Below, piece after piece: positions 26,301 through 34,223 of a stretch of DNA of 64,000 bases. Below the pieces are notes generated by a model, which worked only from the letters and a program-made list of their open reading frames with translations, did no database searches and was not told the DNA's origin. Within the stretch, counting starts at the first letter, position 1. Each line of letters begins with the position of its first letter. Source of the DNA: Bacteroidota bacterium. GTDB taxonomy: Bacteria; Bacteroidota; Bacteroidia; 2-12-FULL-35-15. Location: NCBI GenBank assembly GCA_025963725.1, contig JAOQAE010000005.1:1-64000 (forward strand). The letters run 5' to 3'. The translations under genes were made by a program, and so were the position numbers.

Positions 26301-27854
26301 CGGCAGCTTTTTGGAAAAATCCACCTTCCCGATAAAATCGAAATCGATGTTCTCATCCTTCACGGCAAGCTTTCCCTTGAACACTTTTTTGGCCACATTC
26401 CCTTCAATGGCCACATTGCTGTATTCGTAATTATTGAAATAAATGGTGTTGATGGTTCCGCTTAGCTTGGCGGCAACCTCTTCAAGCGTAAACCCTTCGC
26501 CATCCACCTCCACATTGGCGGTTACCCTTCCCAGCAGCGGCGAGCCGAAAAAAGTGCCGATGTCGAAGCTCGTGGAGCGCAGCTTTCCTTTATAGAATTC
26601 CTTGTCCTTGTCGTAATCGTGCTTCACGGAAATATCGGTGGAGAGGCGGCCGAGCAGCGACGAAAAATCGCCATATGCATAAAAGTCATTGTACAGCCCG
26701 GTGAATGTGCCGTGGAAATTGATGGTGCCCAGCTTGGCAATATTATTTGGGAGATCAAGCGTATGATGCTCGGTGAAAGGCGGCAGCGGCAGCGCTTTTA
26801 AGTCGGTGTAATTGGTGGTAAGGCTTTCTACGTTGAGATGGATCAGCGTTTCATCGAAGTTCGGAAGCCCGGTGAATGTAAAATCGCCGATGTAATGTGT
26901 GCTGCCGCCAAGGAAAATATCCATGTTCTTTCCGCGGAGATCGCTTACCCTGCCGCTTACCTGCCCGGTGATGGAAATGCTTTTATACAGCCCTTTGAGG
27001 CCGGGGGCAAAATAAGCAAGGTCGTTCATCTCCAGCTCCGAATGGTCGAACTCGGCGCTCAGCCTTACCTTGTCGATGAAGTCGTTGAAATCCTGGTAAC
27101 GCTTATAGCGGAACGAAAGGTCGGTTGCGATGGTGCTTTCCGGGGTTTTTATTTTCAGCTCATCGAGCTTCACGCCTACCGGGCTCACTTTCACATAGGT
27201 GCTCAGGTTCTTCAGCACAAAGCCGCTTTTCTCGATGGCGGAAAGGTATTCCACCGTGCCGCGGATGGTATCCTGCTCGATCCGGATATCAGAGAACCTC
27301 CCGTTAATATTGGTCGTAACAAGGTCGATGAAATTGATCCCGGTGGTGATCATCGTATCATGCTCATTGCGGTAGGCAAAAGCGGTATTCACACAGGTCA
27401 CTTCGCCGAAGCTGATGTCCCAGGGCGCTTGCTTTGCCCTTTTCGTGGTATCGTGATCGGCAAAGGCATCGAGGATGAACTGCAGGTTCAGGTCATCATC
27501 TTCCCGGTATTTGATGAGCGCAGCGCTGGTATTCAGCAATACGATGTCGCGGATGAAGATCTTATGGTTCCCGAGGTCGAACTCGCCCACATCCACCTTC
27601 AGCTTTTTGGAATAAAGCAGCGTATCTTTATGAAGGTCTTCGATGTACACATCGGTAAGCACAAGGGTTTTAATGAACTCTATATCCACGCTCCCGATCT
27701 CCACCCGGGTATGGAGCTTTTTGGAAAGGTAGCTGGCAGCTTCATGTCCCGCGTAGGTTTGCACGCTTTTTAGCTGGATCAGCAGGAAAAGCACCACCAA
27801 TAAAAATACCAGCGCGGCAACAAAACGGAATAATATGTATGCGAGTTTTTTAAT
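23349..27854 (-). CDS. tamB: Translocation and assembly module protein TamB
   Basis: About 1500 residues. One N-terminal membrane anchor (LAYILFRFVAALVFLLVVLFLLI) is followed by a very long run of beta-strand repeats, which in TamB/AsmA proteins form a lipid-conducting groove across the periplasm, and by the C-terminal DUF490/TamB domain (about 1100-1450), which contains PTGDFKMYGDYVIENGDYLF (in family position) and a NTSELLSNQLSNMLSKI segment. It works in outer-membrane lipid transport or protein assembly. No ATG precedes the anchor: a TTG at 27800 would cut the helix in half, whereas ATT at 27852-27854 gives a natural MKKLAYILFRF start, so I place the start there. It is divergent from tsaD. 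Confidence 0.9.
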   Translation of the reverse strand: MKKLAYILFRFVAALVFLLVVLFLLIQLKSVQTYAGHEAASYLSKKLHTRVEIGSVDIEFIKTLVLTDVYIEDLHKDTLLYSKKLKVDVGEFDLGNHKIFIRDIVLLNTSAALIKYREDDDLNLQFILDAFADHDTTKRAKQAPWDISFGEVTCVNTAFAYRNEHDTMITTGINFIDLVTTNINGRFSDIRIEQDTIRGTVEYLSAIEKSGFVLKNLSTYVKVSPVGVKLDELKIKTPESTIATDLSFRYKRYQDFNDFIDKVRLSAEFDHSELEMNDLAYFAPGLKGLYKSISITGQVSGRVSDLRGKNMDIFLGGSTHYIGDFTFTGLPNFDETLIHLNVESLTTNYTDLKALPLPPFTEHHTLDLPNNIAKLGTINFHGTFTGLYNDFYAYGDFSSLLGRLSTDISVKHDYDKDKEFYKGKLRSTSFDIGTFFGSPLLGRVTANVEVDGEGFTLEEVAAKLSGTINTIYFNNYEYSNVAIEGNVAKKVFKGKLAVKDENIDFDFIGKVDFSKKLPALDFITTVNKADLGALHFLKTDKKTDLSTQVIINVTGNNIDNLIGQINFDNTVYKENDQVYKLSVFNLISAEENGVKSIKLFSDFCDAKVKGTFKILELPYSMQNVLSYYLPSYVSRSKGRTPVQNFEYSFLFKKTEAVTRLFAPQISIAPQTLLKGNYNSAQNDFVLDGSSSRLGLYGYVFQDWKVESGTANKELQLQMSASRFYLTDSLWLTDFTLRSGSHADSVNLAMNWDNQTKTKLYKGDIKAFLHFNPDHVMQFKILPSQFVIADSLWDISRTNEVIVDTSHITINELMFEHGSQSIAVNGVISNDKKDQVRLDLNNFNLANLNVLTRPSGLRLRGYITGQSSVLDLYHNMVFTSNTNFKSLFVNDEEIGDGEVESVWDKSKEALYLHGTFTLGIIPNILFSGYYYPKKTDDNLDLELNLQAIRMQLFEPYVKDFCSDFVGQFSGNVTIKGSVKKPLLAGKLSVNAKKITVSYLNTSYRFSHDIIIENNSFGVEDLVLYDIPNNNKAFVTGKVYHDNFKDFQLDYDIRANKFMVLNTTEADNQLYYGKAFVTGIINVFGFIKNELRIDASVRTEKITSNDKSDKVSLLSKTEITKIFIPLSGPSEVSENNFITFVKKDTSAKTTNNYRVKLGGLALNFDLEVTPDAEVQLIFDQKVGDVIKARGDGNIKLKISPTGDFKMYGDYVIENGDYLFTLQNIINKRFDIEKGSVIKWSGVPYKADVNINAVYKARASLKPFFPSDSSSTYKRRYPVDLKLAMRNELLSPEINFDINIPTVDAGVRQQVMSYINTDAEMNRQVFSLLILNSFVTPPQLTGAGTGPDVASAGFANTSELLSNQLSNMLSKISNDFDIGVNYRPGDEISKEELGVALSTQLFDDRLSIDGNLGVNNNNQNTNNIVGDVNVDYKITDDGKLRIKAFNKANDNNQIYTSGPYTQGVGILYREEFDTIGQLYQRYLGNLRERKKNKQKPEHTDPLPQ

Positions 27855-27873
27855 ACCTTTGGTTTTTAAGAGC

Positions 27874-27896
27874 CGTCCCGCTCTGCAAGCGGGACG
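27874..27896. other. Hairpin between divergent tamB and tsaD
   Basis: CGTCCCGCT (27874-27882), loop CTGCA, AGCGGGACG (27888-27896): a perfect 9-bp stem just before the tsaD start and about 20 bases before the inferred tamB start. It has no T run, so it is more likely a dispersed palindrome or a leader hairpin than a terminator. Confidence 0.5.
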
Positions 27897-27902
27897 AAGT
27901 TA

Positions 27903-28937
27903 ATGATAATGAGCAACACAACCATCATTTTAGGGATCGAATCCTCCTGCGACGACACTGCTGCTGCCGTGATCCGGGATGGCAAATTACTTGCCAACAT
28001 TGTCGCGAACCAGCACATTCACAAAGCTTACGGAGGCGTTGTGCCTGAGCTTGCATCGCGTGCGCACCAGCAGAACATCATTCCTGTGGTTGACCAGGCC
28101 ATTAAGCTGGCGGGCATCAGGAAGGAAGACATCAGCGCTATCGCGTTTACACGGGGGCCCGGACTGATGGGCTCGCTGCTTGTAGGCACTTCCTTTTCAA
28201 AGGCTTTTGCCATGGGCCTCAACATTCCGCTGATCGAAGTAAATCACATGCAGGGCCACGTGCTGGCGCATTTTATTGATACTCCCGAAGATTCGCCAAA
28301 GCATCCTTCCTTTCCTTTTTTATGCCTTACGGTTTCGGGTGGACATACGCAGATCGTTGTCGTGAAGGATTATTTCGACATGCAGGTGATCGGTGAAACA
28401 ATCGACGATGCGGCGGGAGAAGCGTTCGACAAGGCTGCCAAAATTATGGGGCTGCCGTATCCCGGCGGGCCGCTGATCGACAAGCATGCAAAGGCCGGCA
28501 ACCCGAAAGCATTTAAATTCACAAAGCCGCAGATCCCTGAGCTGAACTTCAGCTTCAGTGGCTTAAAAACAGGCTTTATGAATTTCATCAACAACGAATC
28601 GGCGAAGGATCCCGGTTTTGTTGAAAAGCACAGGGACGACATCTGCGCCTCCATCCAGTTCACCATCATCAGCATCCTGATGGATAAGTTGAAAAAAGCG
28701 TCATTGCAAACAGGCATCAAACAAATCGCAATAGCGGGAGGCGTTTCAGCCAACAGCGGCCTGCGCGAAACACTGATGCAGCTGCAAGAGGAACTGGACT
28801 GGGAAGTGTTCATCCCAAAATTCGAATACTGCACCGATAATGCAGCAATGATCGCGATCACAGGATATTATAAATTTTTGAAGCAGGAGTTTGCTTCGCA
28901 GGAAACAATACCTTTAGCAAGGTATGAACTACGTTGA
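27903..28937 (+). CDS. tsaD: tRNA N6-adenosine threonylcarbamoyltransferase
   Basis: A 344-residue enzyme that transfers threonylcarbamoyl to A37 of tRNAs decoding ANN codons, together with TsaB and TsaE. The N-terminal GIESSCDDTAAAV phosphate loop, the metal-binding histidines H115 and H119 in NHMQGHVLAH, and SGGHTQIVVV, PGGPLIDKHA and AGGVSANSGLRE motifs are all present. Length is normal. An inner ATG at 27909 (MSNTTIILGIE) is an equally likely start, as the first two codons add only Met-Ile. It is followed after three bases by the outer-membrane protein gene at 28941. Confidence 0.97.
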   Translation: MIMSNTTIILGIESSCDDTAAAVIRDGKLLANIVANQHIHKAYGGVVPELASRAHQQNIIPVVDQAIKLAGIRKEDISAIAFTRGPGLMGSLLVGTSFSKAFAMGLNIPLIEVNHMQGHVLAHFIDTPEDSPKHPSFPFLCLTVSGGHTQIVVVKDYFDMQVIGETIDDAAGEAFDKAAKIMGLPYPGGPLIDKHAKAGNPKAFKFTKPQIPELNFSFSGLKTGFMNFINNESAKDPGFVEKHRDDICASIQFTIISILMDKLKKASLQTGIKQIAIAGGVSANSGLRETLMQLQEELDWEVFIPKFEYCTDNAAMIAITGYYKFLKQEFASQETIPLARYELR

Positions 28938-28940
28938 GGA

Positions 28941-29654
28941 ATGAATAAGATCCGTCCATATTTCATTTTATTGATTGCCCTGCTCTACAGCTTCAGCGCT
29001 GCGGCTATTGAGACCGATACCATTATCAACAAAAAGCCGGTGAAGAAGGATAATGTGAAGGAAAGGATCTTTGTGCCTCCCATTGTGATCAAAACAAGCC
29101 CAACCGCCCTGCTCTATGGCGCCATTTATCCACCCTTCACTGCCGAATACCGCCTCATGATGGAGATCAGCTCAGGCAAGCGCCAATCGGAGCAGCTGGG
29201 CATTTCGTACCTTGGCGTAAACCTCCTGCTTAATGCAGTGGAAAAGGCAGCCAAAGTGCCTACGAATTATGCTTACAAGGTGCAAGGCTGGCGGATCCAG
29301 TATGCCCACAAGTTCTACTGGATCGGGCGAAGGCATTATGCGCCTTTCGGATTTTATGTGGCGCCTATGATCTCTTACTCGAACGTACGTGTAGCATTAG
29401 GCTTAAAGCGCTATTACCAGGGCGTTTATTTCGATTTCAGGCATTTCAACATCAACGGAATCATCGGCGTGCAGGCCGGTAAAATTAACCGGGTAACCTT
29501 TGATATATACGCCGGCCTGGGCTACAAAACCAACAAAGTGTACTATCGCTCCAGCTCATACAAGATCCTTCCTTATGATACGGAAGACTTCGGGCCGCTC
29601 TACAACTCGCACCTGAACGGGGTTTTCGGGATCAATATAGGTTACGCTTTTTAG
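28941..29654 (+). CDS. Putative outer-membrane protein
   Basis: A 237-residue exported protein. Residues 1-22 are a signal peptide (LLYSFSAAA). From about residue 45 the sequence alternates hydrophobic and polar residues in short strands with aromatic girdles (YAYKVQGWRIQYAHKFYWIG, in two strands) and ends GVFGINIGYAF, a C-terminal Phe as expected for a barrel inserted by BamA. It resembles small Bacteroidota barrels of the DUF3575 type. It directly follows tsaD (three-base gap), so it is probably co-transcribed, and is closed by the terminator at 29662. Confidence 0.75.
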   Translation: MNKIRPYFILLIALLYSFSAAAIETDTIINKKPVKKDNVKERIFVPPIVIKTSPTALLYGAIYPPFTAEYRLMMEISSGKRQSEQLGISYLGVNLLLNAVEKAAKVPTNYAYKVQGWRIQYAHKFYWIGRRHYAPFGFYVAPMISYSNVRVALGLKRYYQGVYFDFRHFNINGIIGVQAGKINRVTFDIYAGLGYKTNKVYYRSSSYKILPYDTEDFGPLYNSHLNGVFGINIGYAF

Positions 29655-29661
29655 CGGGCAT

Positions 29662-29693
29662 AAAAAAACCGCCTCCGTTCCCGGAAGCGGTTT
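29662..29693. terminator. Bidirectional intrinsic terminator
   Basis: AAAAAAACCGC, an inner CTCCG/CGGAAG stem and GCGGTTTC form a hairpin between the convergent genes ending at 29654 and 29713; A and T runs on its sides let it serve both. Confidence 0.75.
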
Positions 29694-29712
29694 CTTCAGA
29701 TTCCTTTATTTC

Positions 29713-32130
29713 TTATTTCATCTTCACGATCTTCACCGGCGCATACGTTTCATTGCCGTTGGTAATGCTCACGAAATAGATGCCTGAGTTAAGAGTGCTG
29801 ATCGTCACCGAGCCTTTCTGCTGGCTGATCCTGCTGCTTTCGATCACTCTTCCGGTGATGTCCCTCACCGTGATCTCAGCGTTAGCCGCAAGCTTTTCCT
29901 TCACATCATAAGAAACCGTTGTTTCGGATGTGAAAGGATTGGGGTAAGCATGAATAGAAGAAGAATTCCCTTCATTCTCTGCAATGCCGATCACATTCCC
30001 TTCGGTGATCATGAACTGGTCAAAGCCAGCTTCCACGAGATGCCCGGGAGCATTGTCGGCCGTCCTCACAATTATTTTCATTGTTGCGGTTGGCGTGATG
30101 AAGCTGGAGATCGGGAATGATTTATAGACCCATGTGGAGTTATTAATAGTGTTGTAACGTGCAAAATCAATCACCACGCTGGTGATCCCATTGTTCAGCA
30201 GGATGGTCAATGAATCGTTTGGAACGCCTGTGCCTCCTGCATTGTAGAACCACCGCGTAAAGCTCACATACGGGTTGGTATAGGTGGAAAGGTCGAATAT
30301 CGGTGAAGTGAGCGTAGTGGAGCCGTTGTCAACATCATCCGAAGCTGCTGCGCCACCTGCATTTCCTGTTACATAGGCTTTGTTGCTGCAATCGAGGCTG
30401 TCGTCAACGCCCGGATTTGCATCCACGCCTGCATTAACCGTTCCTGCCGGAACGCCTCTTTCCCATGCGCCGGTAGCTGCTGTTCCTGTAACGGTCCAGC
30501 CGAAATTAAAAGCGAAATCATCATAATAACCCGCAGAAAGCTGCAATATCATCGGGCCAGCACCATAAGGGATCGTCTGATTCTGCGCACAGTTGGTCAT
30601 GTATCCCCAGTGTCCTGCAATGATCTCATAGCTGTCGGAATACACACCCGGAAGGCTGAAATTACCGGAAGCATCCGTGGTTGCCTGGTAATTGAAGTTG
30701 CTGTTCGCGATAGAAACATTGGCATTTGGGATAGGTGTGCCTGTTCCTGCCGTAACCACCTGTCCGGTTAGCGTAAAGGTAGGGATCGGCGATAAAGCGA
30801 CATCACGGATGGTTACAGCCGCAGCTGCGAGTGAAACTCCCGTTAATGTTTTCGGGTAATAGCCCGCTTTGGAATACGTAACGCTGTAGCTGCCGCCCGG
30901 CGAAGGGATTCCGGTTGCATAGCTTCCCGAAAGATTTGAATTATCGCTTACAGTAGTGGAAAGGATCTGGATAGTGGCGCCGTTGATGGCTAATCCGGTT
31001 ACCGAATCGGTAACGGTGCCTTCTAAGTAACATGCGCGAACATAGGTTGGTGTGAACACGAACAAGCCGTCTTCAATGTTCGAAGCAATGATAGTTCCGG
31101 AAGGCAGGTAAGGATAAACGCCCCAGGTGCCTTCAAATCCTCCGCCGCTTGCAGCGTATGTATCATAGTTTCCTACCTGTACGAGGTTCGTCGGACGGCC
31201 TGCATCCACAATGGTGAACCCATCCTTGTACCAGGAAGTAACGGCGTAATCATTTCCCGCAACACGGATGATATGCGTATTGTGAACAATGGATTGCGAT
31301 CCCGGGTTCGACTGGATCTTGTCGAGCTCAATAATATTGGCCGGGTTGGAAACATCATACGCAGTAAGCCATGAATCATCCACCTCATCGGTTGTGAATA
31401 AGATCCGGCTATTGGTCGACAGCCAGGTATTGTGCGTAAAGTTATTCGGTGTGTTCTGCGTAGCGATCTCAACCGGCGCCGATTTATTTGTAAAATCCAC
31501 GATGGCAAAATAGCCGGAATAGATATGCCCCGCATACAGCGTATCGTTGCGCACATAGCCATCATGCACATAGGCCTGGTTGCCCACGCCTACCTGGTAC
31601 TTACCTGCATAGCTCGGGTTCCATGGATCGGTAAGGTCAACCGCAATGGCGCCGCCGTTGAATAAATTGCTGCCATACAGGTAAGCGAAATGCCCATCGA
31701 TGTGCAAAGCATGGATCGTGTTCAATGTTCCTGCAATGGCACCGTCGCCGGTCCAGTTATGGTAAACAATTCCTGCCGTATCCGGAAGGCTGCTGAGGTT
31801 CACGATCTGTAAGCCGCCGCCGCCTTCGGTTGTAACGTATGCATATTTGCCGTATACTTTTATTTCCTTCCAGAGATTGTCCACATTCGGGATCTGCTTC
31901 ACCTCAACAGGAGTTGCCGGATTTGTAACATTCACGATCGACATGCCGGTTGAAACGCCAACAAGGGCGTATTCATTTCCGAGGGAATCCACATAGCCGG
32001 TAATATTGGCGCAGGTATGGCCGGGGTAGGTTAATTGTGAGCGAAGCGTCACATTCAGGTTTTGCGCAAAAGCACCTGCCGTGCTCATGCAGGCAAGTAC
32101 GGCACAGGCAATTAGTTTTTGTAATTTCAT
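29713..32130 (-). CDS. Secreted LVIVD-repeat (choice-of-anchor B) protein with T9SS sorting domain
   Basis: An 805-residue cell-surface or secreted protein. A signal peptide (1-22, ending AFA) precedes a beta-propeller-like region (about 25-360) with LVIVD-type repeats such as GMSIVNVTNPATPVEV, GGLQIVNLSSL and GFTIVDAGRPTNLVQV. Two carboxypeptidase-regulatory-like Ig modules follow (about 365-450 and 452-530; CYLEGTVTDSVTG and FTLTGQVVTAGTGTPIP), then a jelly-roll-like module (about 540-715), and a C-terminal type IX sorting domain (YPNPFTSETTVSYDV to the final lysines). It is exported by the type IX system. Function likely in adhesion or extracellular processing; unproven. Confidence 0.9.
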   Translation of the reverse strand: MKLQKLIACAVLACMSTAGAFAQNLNVTLRSQLTYPGHTCANITGYVDSLGNEYALVGVSTGMSIVNVTNPATPVEVKQIPNVDNLWKEIKVYGKYAYVTTEGGGGLQIVNLSSLPDTAGIVYHNWTGDGAIAGTLNTIHALHIDGHFAYLYGSNLFNGGAIAVDLTDPWNPSYAGKYQVGVGNQAYVHDGYVRNDTLYAGHIYSGYFAIVDFTNKSAPVEIATQNTPNNFTHNTWLSTNSRILFTTDEVDDSWLTAYDVSNPANIIELDKIQSNPGSQSIVHNTHIIRVAGNDYAVTSWYKDGFTIVDAGRPTNLVQVGNYDTYAASGGGFEGTWGVYPYLPSGTIIASNIEDGLFVFTPTYVRACYLEGTVTDSVTGLAINGATIQILSTTVSDNSNLSGSYATGIPSPGGSYSVTYSKAGYYPKTLTGVSLAAAAVTIRDVALSPIPTFTLTGQVVTAGTGTPIPNANVSIANSNFNYQATTDASGNFSLPGVYSDSYEIIAGHWGYMTNCAQNQTIPYGAGPMILQLSAGYYDDFAFNFGWTVTGTAATGAWERGVPAGTVNAGVDANPGVDDSLDCSNKAYVTGNAGGAAASDDVDNGSTTLTSPIFDLSTYTNPYVSFTRWFYNAGGTGVPNDSLTILLNNGITSVVIDFARYNTINNSTWVYKSFPISSFITPTATMKIIVRTADNAPGHLVEAGFDQFMITEGNVIGIAENEGNSSSIHAYPNPFTSETTVSYDVKEKLAANAEITVRDITGRVIESSRISQQKGSVTISTLNSGIYFVSITNGNETYAPVKIVKMK

Positions 32131-32238
32131 TTCAATTGAGGCGATTTAGTTTTTTTGAGGGATGATTAATACTCTAAGTACGGTATTTTATTCCTTAAAT
32201 ACAAAAAATAAAGATCATCGGTGCCGCTGGGTTTCGTG

Positions 32239-32554
32239 ACTCCTCCGGAGTACTTTATGCTAAGCAGGAATGCTGGTGGAACAGGCCGCTCCTATGGAGC
32301 TTGAAAACATCCCCCTAACAGGCTATTACAAACAGTTCGCTCCTATGGAGCGATCGTCGAGCCGGTCAGATCCACCTTCACTTTCATTCAGACAGCCCCA
32401 TGGGGGCGACCTGTTTATAGCTATGATCCGTCCACTAAGCTATTCAAGCTCCAGAGGAGCGGCCTGTTACTAACTTCGTTTTTAACACGGGCTCCGGAGG
32501 AGCCTGTTATTAATAACGACCTCCACGAAATGTTATAACGCGCTCCGGAGGAGC
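32239..32554. repeat. REPIN-like array 1: seven GCTCC-N3-GGAGC palindromes
   Basis: Seven 13-bp palindromes lie at 32239, 32288, 32339, 32395, 32448, 32491 and 32542, with loops TCC, TAT, TAT, ATG (in GCCCC/GGGGC form), AGA, GGA and GGA. The first three and last three are in opposite orientation around the central GCCCCATGGGGGC, and two of them extend into 26-bp inverted arms (AACAGGCCGCTCC / GGAGCGGCCTGTT). The whole layout recurs at 33838-34163. No gene is present in 32131-32606. Confidence 0.9.
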
Positions 32555-32606
32555 GCATTATTAAAAAACAGGTTGGGAATAAGTGAAAAAGCAAGTCGTT
32601 CGTTAA

Positions 32607-33713
32607 TTAAAAAGAAACTCCGACATTAAATAGCACTTCAAAACGGGAATACGTATTGTCCTCATCCCAGCGGAAGATCTCCTGCGCTTTGTCCATGGTG
32701 ATCTTTCTGCCTTCCAGGCGGATATAGCTGTTATCTGTAGGCTTGTATTCAACGCCAACGGTGGCGCCCCATCCTTTTAAGCCTGTCAGCATAAGGTTCT
32801 TATCGAGGATCACGCCGGATAAGAAGCCTTGGGAATCATTGAACATATCGCCCCTTCCATAAACAAAAACCTTTGTTGCCAACTCGTATTTAAGGCTGGC
32901 AAGTGCGCTGTACATCATCGCACTTTTTTTATTGTCGGTAATATCCGAATGCTCCTGTGTACCGTAGTCCGCTCCTACCTGTAATTTCAGCTTCTTAATG
33001 GCATAGTTGAGGTAAAGGTTGTGCATCATCCGGGTGTGCGAAACCGAATCGCCTTCGGGTGAATCATCCCCGATATAATTACAGTAATTGATATTGCCCT
33101 TATCGCCAAGCGCATAGCTTACCAGCATCCCGAACGACTTTTTATTATTGTTGTCATCGTGCATGTTATAGCCGTTCAGCAGGTAAAGGTTAATTGACAG
33201 CTTTTCGCTGGCATTGTAATTCAGGCGGATGCCGCTTTCATAATAGGGTTCAAGATATGTAGGCACAGAAACAGAGCTTGTAAAATTCTCTTTCGGCAGA
33301 AGGCCTTCGGTCCCGAAATGCGAGCGGAAGAATCCTGCATCGAGCCAGAGCTTTTTAAAAACTCTTATCCCTGCATGCGCTTCCATCAGGTAATTATAAT
33401 TAGCCGACCAGGTACTTTTCGCAAAATCCCCGAAATGAAGCGTGCCGGCTGCTCTTACTTTTTCAGCATCATAGCTGAACGTCAGCTGAAGGGTGTTCAG
33501 GCCAAACTGGTTGCTCTTTGGGGAAATGGAAGGAAATTTCTGGTAGTTACCGGCTCCTGTTGAATCGGTGTAATACGCGTAATATGCATCCGCATAACCG
33601 GTGATGGAAATAGGGATCTTTTTGGGGACAAGAGAATCGAGCGTTTGGGAACGGGAAACAAATGAAAGGCAAATAATGATGCAGGCAAGGGCAGCGTTTT
33701 TTGTCATGGCCAA
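32607..33713 (-). CDS. Outer-membrane beta-barrel protein (porin-like, BBP2 type)
   Basis: A 368-residue exported barrel. The signal peptide spans about 1-22 (ACIIICLSFVSRSQ); the start could also be the ATG two codons later. The mature protein begins ITGYADAYYAYYTD and shows a run of amphipathic strands with Tyr/Trp girdles, including WLDAGFFRSHFGTEGL and YLEPYYESGIRLNYN, and ends FEVLFNVGVSF with a terminal Phe. This matches the Bacteroidota outer-membrane barrel family (OmpL-like/BBP2), probably a channel of unknown specificity. It is flanked on both sides by matching palindrome arrays (32239-32554 and 33838-34163), which may have arisen by duplication around it. Confidence 0.82.
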   Translation of the reverse strand: MAMTKNAALACIIICLSFVSRSQTLDSLVPKKIPISITGYADAYYAYYTDSTGAGNYQKFPSISPKSNQFGLNTLQLTFSYDAEKVRAAGTLHFGDFAKSTWSANYNYLMEAHAGIRVFKKLWLDAGFFRSHFGTEGLLPKENFTSSVSVPTYLEPYYESGIRLNYNASEKLSINLYLLNGYNMHDDNNNKKSFGMLVSYALGDKGNINYCNYIGDDSPEGDSVSHTRMMHNLYLNYAIKKLKLQVGADYGTQEHSDITDNKKSAMMYSALASLKYELATKVFVYGRGDMFNDSQGFLSGVILDKNLMLTGLKGWGATVGVEYKPTDNSYIRLEGRKITMDKAQEIFRWDEDNTYSRFEVLFNVGVSF

Positions 33714-33837
33714 TAAGGGATGTGATTTGTGGCCAAACTTAGAACAATTTAATTGAACAATAACAACGGGCTCTATAAAATAATTCGTTCCTCGGAGCTC
33801 TGCTGATCAAAGGGAGCACATTTGTTATTAATAATTT

Positions 33838-34163
33838 GCTCCTCCGGAGCACAGTGCTGGGTTCGGTACCAGCGAACAGGCCGCTCCTCTGGAGCTTGAA
33901 AACATGCTTATAATAGCAGTGTTACAAACAGTTCGCTCCTATGGAGCGATCGTCGAGCCGGGCATTTGTCTTTAATCCACCTTCACTTTCATTCAGACAG
34001 CCCCATCGGGGCGGCCTGTTTATAGCTATTCCGTCCACTAAGCTATTCAAGCTCCAGAGGAGCGGCCTGTTAAGCGGAATACATTCATCCACAGCCGGCT
34101 CCGGAGGAGCCAATTATTAATAATAAACCGCAGGAACCCATACAGTGAGCGCTCCGGAGGAGC
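33838..34163. repeat. REPIN-like array 2: seven palindromes in the same order as array 1
   Basis: Palindromes lie at 33838, 33883, 33935, 34000, 34051, 34098 and 34151, with loops TCC, TCT, TAT, ATC (GCCCC/GGGGC form), AGA, GGA and GGA. Sequence between them also matches array 1 (for example CCACCTTCACTTTCATTCAG and GTCCACTAAGCTATTCAAG). The two arrays are therefore direct duplicates about 1.6 kb apart, separated by the porin-like gene. Confidence 0.9.
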
Positions 34164-34193
34164 GCATTATTAACCTAACTAATACAAATAAAA

Positions 34194-34217
34194 AAATCCC
34201 GCTCAGCAACGGGATTT
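34194..34217 (-). terminator. Intrinsic terminator of parC
   Basis: AAATCCCG (34194-34201), loop CTCAGCAA, CGGGATTT (34210-34217) directly after the parC stop; on the minus strand the stem is followed by a T run. Confidence 0.8.
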
Positions 34218-34223
34218 GTATTA

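Noticed and set aside
26838-27773. Long plus-strand open frame of 311 codons opposite tamB
   Set aside because: It is a mirror of the tamB coding strand; its protein is His/Arg-rich without any domain and overlaps a well-supported gene.
32239-34163. Possible CRISPR array
   Set aside because: Palindromes are 13 bp with irregular spacing and no unique spacers, and no cas genes are nearby.
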